Source: Microbacterium sp.
GTDB lineage: Bacteria > Actinomycetota > Actinomycetes > Actinomycetales > Microbacteriaceae
DNA length: 64,000 bases
Direction: 5' to 3'
Assembly: GCA_031177765.1 (NCBI GenBank)
Contig: JAPSKH010000003.1
Location: forward strand, 62,001-126,000
Below the pieces are notes generated by a model. It worked only from the letters and a program-made list of their open reading frames with translations. It made no database searches and was not told where the DNA came from. This document shows positions 60,690-64,000 of the stretch, piece by piece. A program made the translations under genes and the position numbers. Position 1 is the first letter of the stretch; each line of letters opens with the position of its first letter.

Positions 60690-61709
60690 ATGCGAGTACT
60701 TCTCACCGGCGGAGCCGGCTACATCGGCGCGCACACGGCCGTCGCCCTCGTCGAGGCCGGGCACGACGTGCTGGTCGTCGACGACCTGTCGAACTCGTCG
60801 GCCGAGGCGGTCGCGCGCGTGGAGCGCATCACCGGCGCGACCATCCCGCTGCTGAGCGCCGACGCGCGCGACGCGGACGCCCTCACGGCTTTCGTCCGCG
60901 AGCACGCGCCGGTGGACGCCGTGATCCACCTCGCCGGGCTCAAGGCGGTGGGGGAGTCCGTGGCCGAGCCGCTCCGGTACTACGACGTGAACATCGGCTC
61001 CTCGATCGCGGTCCTGAAGGTGATGGCGGCCGAGGGCATCCGGACGATCGTCTTCTCGAGCTCGGCCACGGTGTACGGCGAGCCCGAGTCCCTCCCGCTG
61101 TCGGAGGAGTCGCCCACCGGGATCGACCTGGCGAACCCGTACGGCAAGACCAAGCGCATGATCGAGGAGATCCTCAAAGACGCTGCGGCGGCCGACCCGC
61201 ATCTGCGCGCGGTGAGCCTGCGCTACTTCAACCCGGTGGGCGCTCACGACAGCGGCCTCATCGGGGAGGACCCCACCGGCGTCCCCAACAACCTCATGCC
61301 GTACGTCGCGCGCGTGGCCGTCGGCGCCCTCGAGCGCGTCGGCGTGTTCGGGGACGACTACGACACGCCGGACGGCACGGGGCAGCGTGACTACATCCAC
61401 GTCGTCGATCTCGCCGCCGGGCACGTCGCCGCGCTCGAGCACGCCCGAGAGGGGTACGAGGTCTACAACCTGGGCACCGGCACACCGGTCAGCGTGCTGG
61501 AGCTCATCGCGGCCTTCGAGCGCGCGGCCGGCAAGGAGATCCCGCGGGAGATCCTGCCCCGCCGTGCCGGCGACATCGCCGCGTCCTACTGCGACCCGTC
61601 GAAGGCGCAGCGGGAGCTCGGCTGGCGCGCGACCCGCACGATCGACGACGCGTGTCGCGACTCGTGGAACTGGCAGTCGAACAACCCCAGGGGGTACGCG
61701 ACCGCCTGA
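60690..61709 (+). CDS. galE: UDP-glucose 4-epimerase
   Basis: The 339-residue extended SDR interconverts UDP-glucose and UDP-galactose. It has the NAD motif MRVLLTGGAGYIGAHTAVALVEAG, VIHLAGLKAVGES, SSSATVYGEP (catalytic Ser), NPYGKTKRMIEEIL (Tyr and Lys of YxxxK), and RYFNPVGAHDSGLIGEDP. The start at 60690 is chosen by the promoter and by the Rossmann motif at the N-terminus; the frame from 60648 adds 14 unlikely residues. Confidence 0.94.
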   Translation: MRVLLTGGAGYIGAHTAVALVEAGHDVLVVDDLSNSSAEAVARVERITGATIPLLSADARDADALTAFVREHAPVDAVIHLAGLKAVGESVAEPLRYYDVNIGSSIAVLKVMAAEGIRTIVFSSSATVYGEPESLPLSEESPTGIDLANPYGKTKRMIEEILKDAAAADPHLRAVSLRYFNPVGAHDSGLIGEDPTGVPNNLMPYVARVAVGALERVGVFGDDYDTPDGTGQRDYIHVVDLAAGHVAALEHAREGYEVYNLGTGTPVSVLELIAAFERAAGKEIPREILPRRAGDIAASYCDPSKAQRELGWRATRTIDDACRDSWNWQSNNPRGYATA

Positions 61710-61731
61710 ACGGACTCCCGCGCGGACGCGC

Positions 61732-61771
61732 TTGCTGTGGTCGGACCACAGGTGTATCGTGGTCTGACCAC
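61732..61771 (+). promoter_or_regulatory. lldR promoter with two operators
   Basis: TTGCTG (61732-61737) and TATCGT (61755-61760) are 17 bp apart. TGTGGTCGGACCACA (61736-61750) is a perfect palindrome in the spacer and GTGGTCTGACCAC (61759-61771) another over the start site. Both match the FadR-family consensus TGG-N5-CCA, with centres 22 bp (two helical turns) apart, which suggests autoregulation by the downstream gene. Confidence 0.75.
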
Positions 61772-61787
61772 AACGATGAGGAGATTC

Positions 61788-62492
61788 GTGGCAAGCGTTT
61801 CCCGAGCCTGGCGCGTGGTGCTCGAGAAGATCGAGACGGATCTCCTCGACGGCACCCTGCAGCCCGGCGACCGACTGCCGCCCGAGAGGGAGCTCGCAGC
61901 GACGCTCGGCGTCGGGCGCTCGAGCGTCCGCGAGGCGTTGCGCGTGCTCGAGGTGATGGGTCTGATCCGCACCGGCACCGGGTCGGGTCCGACGTCCGGA
62001 GCGATCATCATCGCGACACCGCAGGGTGGGATGTCGGCGCTGCTGCGACTGCAGGTCGCCGCACAAGGGTTCCCCCTCGACGACGTCGTGGCGACGCGTC
62101 TCGTGCTGGAGTCCGCCGTCGCCCAGGCCCTGGCGTCGGATCCCGACCGCCGCACCGATGGGGCTCGAGCGGTGCTCGAAGCCATGGACGCCGACGACCT
62201 CACCGCTGCGGAGTTCCTGGCGCTGGACGCTCAGCTGCACCTGGCCCTCGCCGAGGCATCCGGCAACGTCGTGATCACCGCCATGATGGCGGGCCTGCGC
62301 ATGGCGATCGAGTCGTACGTGCAGGCCGGCGCGGCGCGGATCCAGGACTGGGATGCCACCGCCGAGCGCCTGCGCCGCGAGCACCGCGACATCCTCGCCG
62401 CTGTCGAGGCGGGGGAGCCCGAGCGCGCCCGGACGCTCGTGCGCGACCACATCACCGGCTACTACGCGCACGCGGGCCTCGCGCGCGCCTGA
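61788..62492 (+). CDS. lldR: GntR/FadR family regulator, probable LldR
   Basis: The 234-residue regulator has an HTH (LPPERELAATLGVGRSSVREALRVLEVMGLI, about residues 30-62) and an FCD ligand domain (EFLALDAQLHLALAEASGNVVITAMM, and HRDILAAVEAGEPERARTLVRDHI with the metal-binding histidines). It lies 36 bases upstream of an L-lactate dehydrogenase gene and downstream of twin operators matching FadR-type sites. By analogy with LldR it should repress the pair until L-lactate binds. GTG 61788 follows GAGGAG; the frame upstream covers the operators and is unlikely to be translated. Confidence 0.85.
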   Translation: MASVSRAWRVVLEKIETDLLDGTLQPGDRLPPERELAATLGVGRSSVREALRVLEVMGLIRTGTGSGPTSGAIIIATPQGGMSALLRLQVAAQGFPLDDVVATRLVLESAVAQALASDPDRRTDGARAVLEAMDADDLTAAEFLALDAQLHLALAEASGNVVITAMMAGLRMAIESYVQAGAARIQDWDATAERLRREHRDILAAVEAGEPERARTLVRDHITGYYAHAGLARA

Positions 62493-62528
62493 GCCGGCAT
62501 CCACTCCATCCCGAGACGAAGGACATCC

Positions 62529-63995
62529 ATGGTCAAGCGTCAGCTGCCCAAGCCGACCGAGCTGCTCGAGCTCATGCAGTTCAAGAAGCCCGAGCTCAAC
62601 GCGAAGAAGCGTCGCCTCGACGCCGCGCTCACCATCTACGACCTGCGGCGCATCGCCAAGCGCCGCACGCCGAAGGCCGCGTTCGACTACACCGACGGTG
62701 CCGCGGAGGGCGAGCTCTCGCTCGCACGAGCACGGCAGGCGTTCGAGGATGTCGAGTTCCACCCCAGCATCCTCCGCCCGGCCGAGAGCGTCGACATGTC
62801 GACCGAGATCCTCGGCGGGCCGAGCGCGCTGCCCTTCGGCATCGCGCCCACCGGGTTCACGCGGCTGATGCAGACCGAGGGCGAGAGCGCGGGGGCCGCC
62901 GCCGCCGGCGCCGCGGGCATCCCGTTCACCCTGTCGACGCTCGGCACGACGTCGATCGAAGACGTCAAGAGGGCGAACCCGAACGGGCGAAACTGGTTCC
63001 AGCTGTACGTCATGCGCGACCGCGAGATCTCGTACGGGCTCGTCCGCCGCGCCGCCGAGGCCGGCTTCGACACCCTGCAGTTCACCGTCGACACCCCGGT
63101 GGCCGGCGCGCGACTGCGCGACAAGCGGAACGGCTTCTCGATCCCGCCGCAGCTGACGGTCGGCACGATCATCAACGCGATCCCGCGCCCCTGGTGGTGG
63201 TTCGACTTCCTCACCACCCCCAAGCTCGAGTTCGCGTCGCTGTCGACGACGGGCGGTACGGTCGGGGAGCTGCTCAACGCCGCGATGGACCCGACGATCA
63301 GCTTCGACGACCTGACCGTCATCCGCGAGCTGTGGCCGGGCAAGATCGTGGTGAAGGGCGTGCAGAACCTCGAGGACTCGGTGCGGCTCATCGACGCCGG
63401 CGTCGACGGGATCATCCTGTCCAACCACGGCGGACGTCAGCTGGACCGCGCGCCCGTGCCGTTCCACCTGCTGCCGCAGGTCGTGCGCGAGGTCGGCAAA
63501 GATGCCACCGTCATGATCGACACCGGCATCATGAACGGCGCAGACATCGTCGCCTCGATCGCGATGGGCGCGAAATTCACGCTCATCGGACGCGCGTACC
63601 TGTACGGGCTCATGGCGGGCGGACGCGAGGGCGTGGACCGCGCGATCGCGATCCTTCGCAGCGAGATCGAACGGACGATGCAGCTGCTCGGCGTGTCGAG
63701 CGTCGCGGAGCTCGAGCCCAGGCACGTCACGCAGCTGACCCGGCTCATGCCGCTCGCCGGCGCGCCGGCCGAGGCCATCGGCGGGGGCGCTCCGCGCGTA
63801 CGCGCGGTGTCCGATTCGTCGGCGTCGTCCCCGTCGCGCGGGGCCGGTGCGAAGGCACCTGCGAAGAAGAGCTCCACGGCGGCGCGGACCGGGGCCGCGG
63901 CGAAGGCATCCGGTGCGACGAAGAGCGCCGCGGCGAAGACGGCTGAGGCAGGCACGAGCTCGGCGGGACGCTCCTCGGCGGCTGCCGGGAGCTGA
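62529..63995 (+). CDS. lldD: FMN-dependent alpha-hydroxy-acid dehydrogenase, L-lactate dehydrogenase type
   Basis: The 488-residue protein has the FMN-dependent TIM barrel of Lld[67 protein letters not shown] (catalytic Lys) and [15 protein letters not shown] (active-site His and Arg) are visible, with a late [19 protein letters not shown]. It should oxidise L-lactate to pyruvate with quinone as acceptor. Roughly the last 70 residues are an Ala/Ser/Lys-rich low-complexity tail not found in typical LldD. GAAGGACATCC precedes ATG 62529. Confidence 0.9.
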   Translation: MVKRQLPKPTELLELMQFKKPELNAKKRRLDAALTIYDLRRIAKRRTPKAAFDYTDGAAEGELSLARARQAFEDVEFHPSILRPAESVDMSTEILGGPSALPFGIAPTGFTRLMQTEGESAGAAAAGAAGIPFTLSTLGTTSIEDVKRANPNGRNWFQLYVMRDREISYGLVRRAAEAGFDTLQFTVDTPVAGARLRDKRNGFSIPPQLTVGTIINAIPRPWWWFDFLTTPKLEFASLSTTGGTVGELLNAAMDPTISFDDLTVIRELWPGKIVVKGVQNLEDSVRLIDAGVDGIILSNHGGRQLDRAPVPFHLLPQVVREVGKDATVMIDTGIMNGADIVASIAMGAKFTLIGRAYLYGLMAGGREGVDRAIAILRSEIERTMQLLGVSSVAELEPRHVTQLTRLMPLAGAPAEAIGGGAPRVRAVSDSSASSPSRGAGAKAPAKKSSTAARTGAAAKASGATKSAAAKTAEAGTSSAGRSSAAAGS

Positions 63996-64000
63996 TCACC

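Noticed and set aside
60603..63725. Long minus-strand frame opposite galE, lldR and lldD
   Set aside because: Shadow of three well-supported plus-strand genes, with His/Arg/Asp-rich non-protein-like composition.

Overview
The window is typical of a high-GC actinobacterium. The family Microbacteriaceae, perhaps Microbacterium, fits best. That placement rests on the very strong G/C third-position bias, F420-type enzymes, a DUF222/HNH gene, a class II tRNA-Ser(GGA), a small SRP RNA, a chromosomal erm gene, and many genes whose start codon lies 6-7 bases after a TAnnnT hexamer (leaderless transcripts). It looks like ordinary chromosome. I saw no insertion sequence, phage module, CRISPR array or replication origin.

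Layout. 1-6100: a partial gene, a DUF222/HNH protein, DUF2200, an F420/FMN split-barrel protein, a small leaderless ORF, an M18 aminopeptidase, a haloacetate-dehalogenase-like hydrolase and a 2OG-Fe(II) oxygenase. 6130-10352 (minus): metQ-metN-metI-aminotransferase-luxS, a methionine uptake and homocysteine recycling operon. 10526-16492: secreted transglycosylase, SDR, Nudix, SQR-like flavoprotein and DHFR-like genes. 16508-22322: a GntR regulator and a soluble Cache sensor diverge from a polyamine-type ABC operon (potA-D-B-C) that has three tandem hairpins between potD and potB. 22334-28233: serine hydrolase, cupin, DUF488, gnd, a LuxR regulator and a divergent FAD oxidase. 29371-31630: an erm methyltransferase with a 21-codon leader peptide and attenuator-like RNA, overlapping an MFS efflux gene. 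31635-36690: phosphoesterase, YcaQ-like, hydrolase, LLM, GNAT and bifunctional-nuclease genes. 36720-43637: tRNA-Ser, a DAACS carrier with altered cation-site residues, and moxR-DUF58-tgpA. 43779-53421: ffs, pta-ackA, a HAD phosphatase with a GH65 phosphorylase, dnaX-recR. 55010-57949: lysC (with an internal beta-subunit start), a GyrI-like gene and asd. 58038-63995: mqo, a pyrimidine dimer glycosylase, tdk, galE, lldR and lldD.

How the genes work together. Carbon overflow and lactate use are represented by pta-ackA, mqo and lldRD. Aspartate-family synthesis is represented by lysC-asd, and methionine economy by metNIQ-luxS. Replication and repair are represented by dnaX-recR, a Nudix enzyme and a UV glycosylase. 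The strongest unusual items are the erm leader/attenuator, the lldR twin operator overlapping its promoter, the triple hairpin inside the pot operon, the free-standing Cache protein, and a glutamate-carrier homologue with substitutions at two sodium-site positions.
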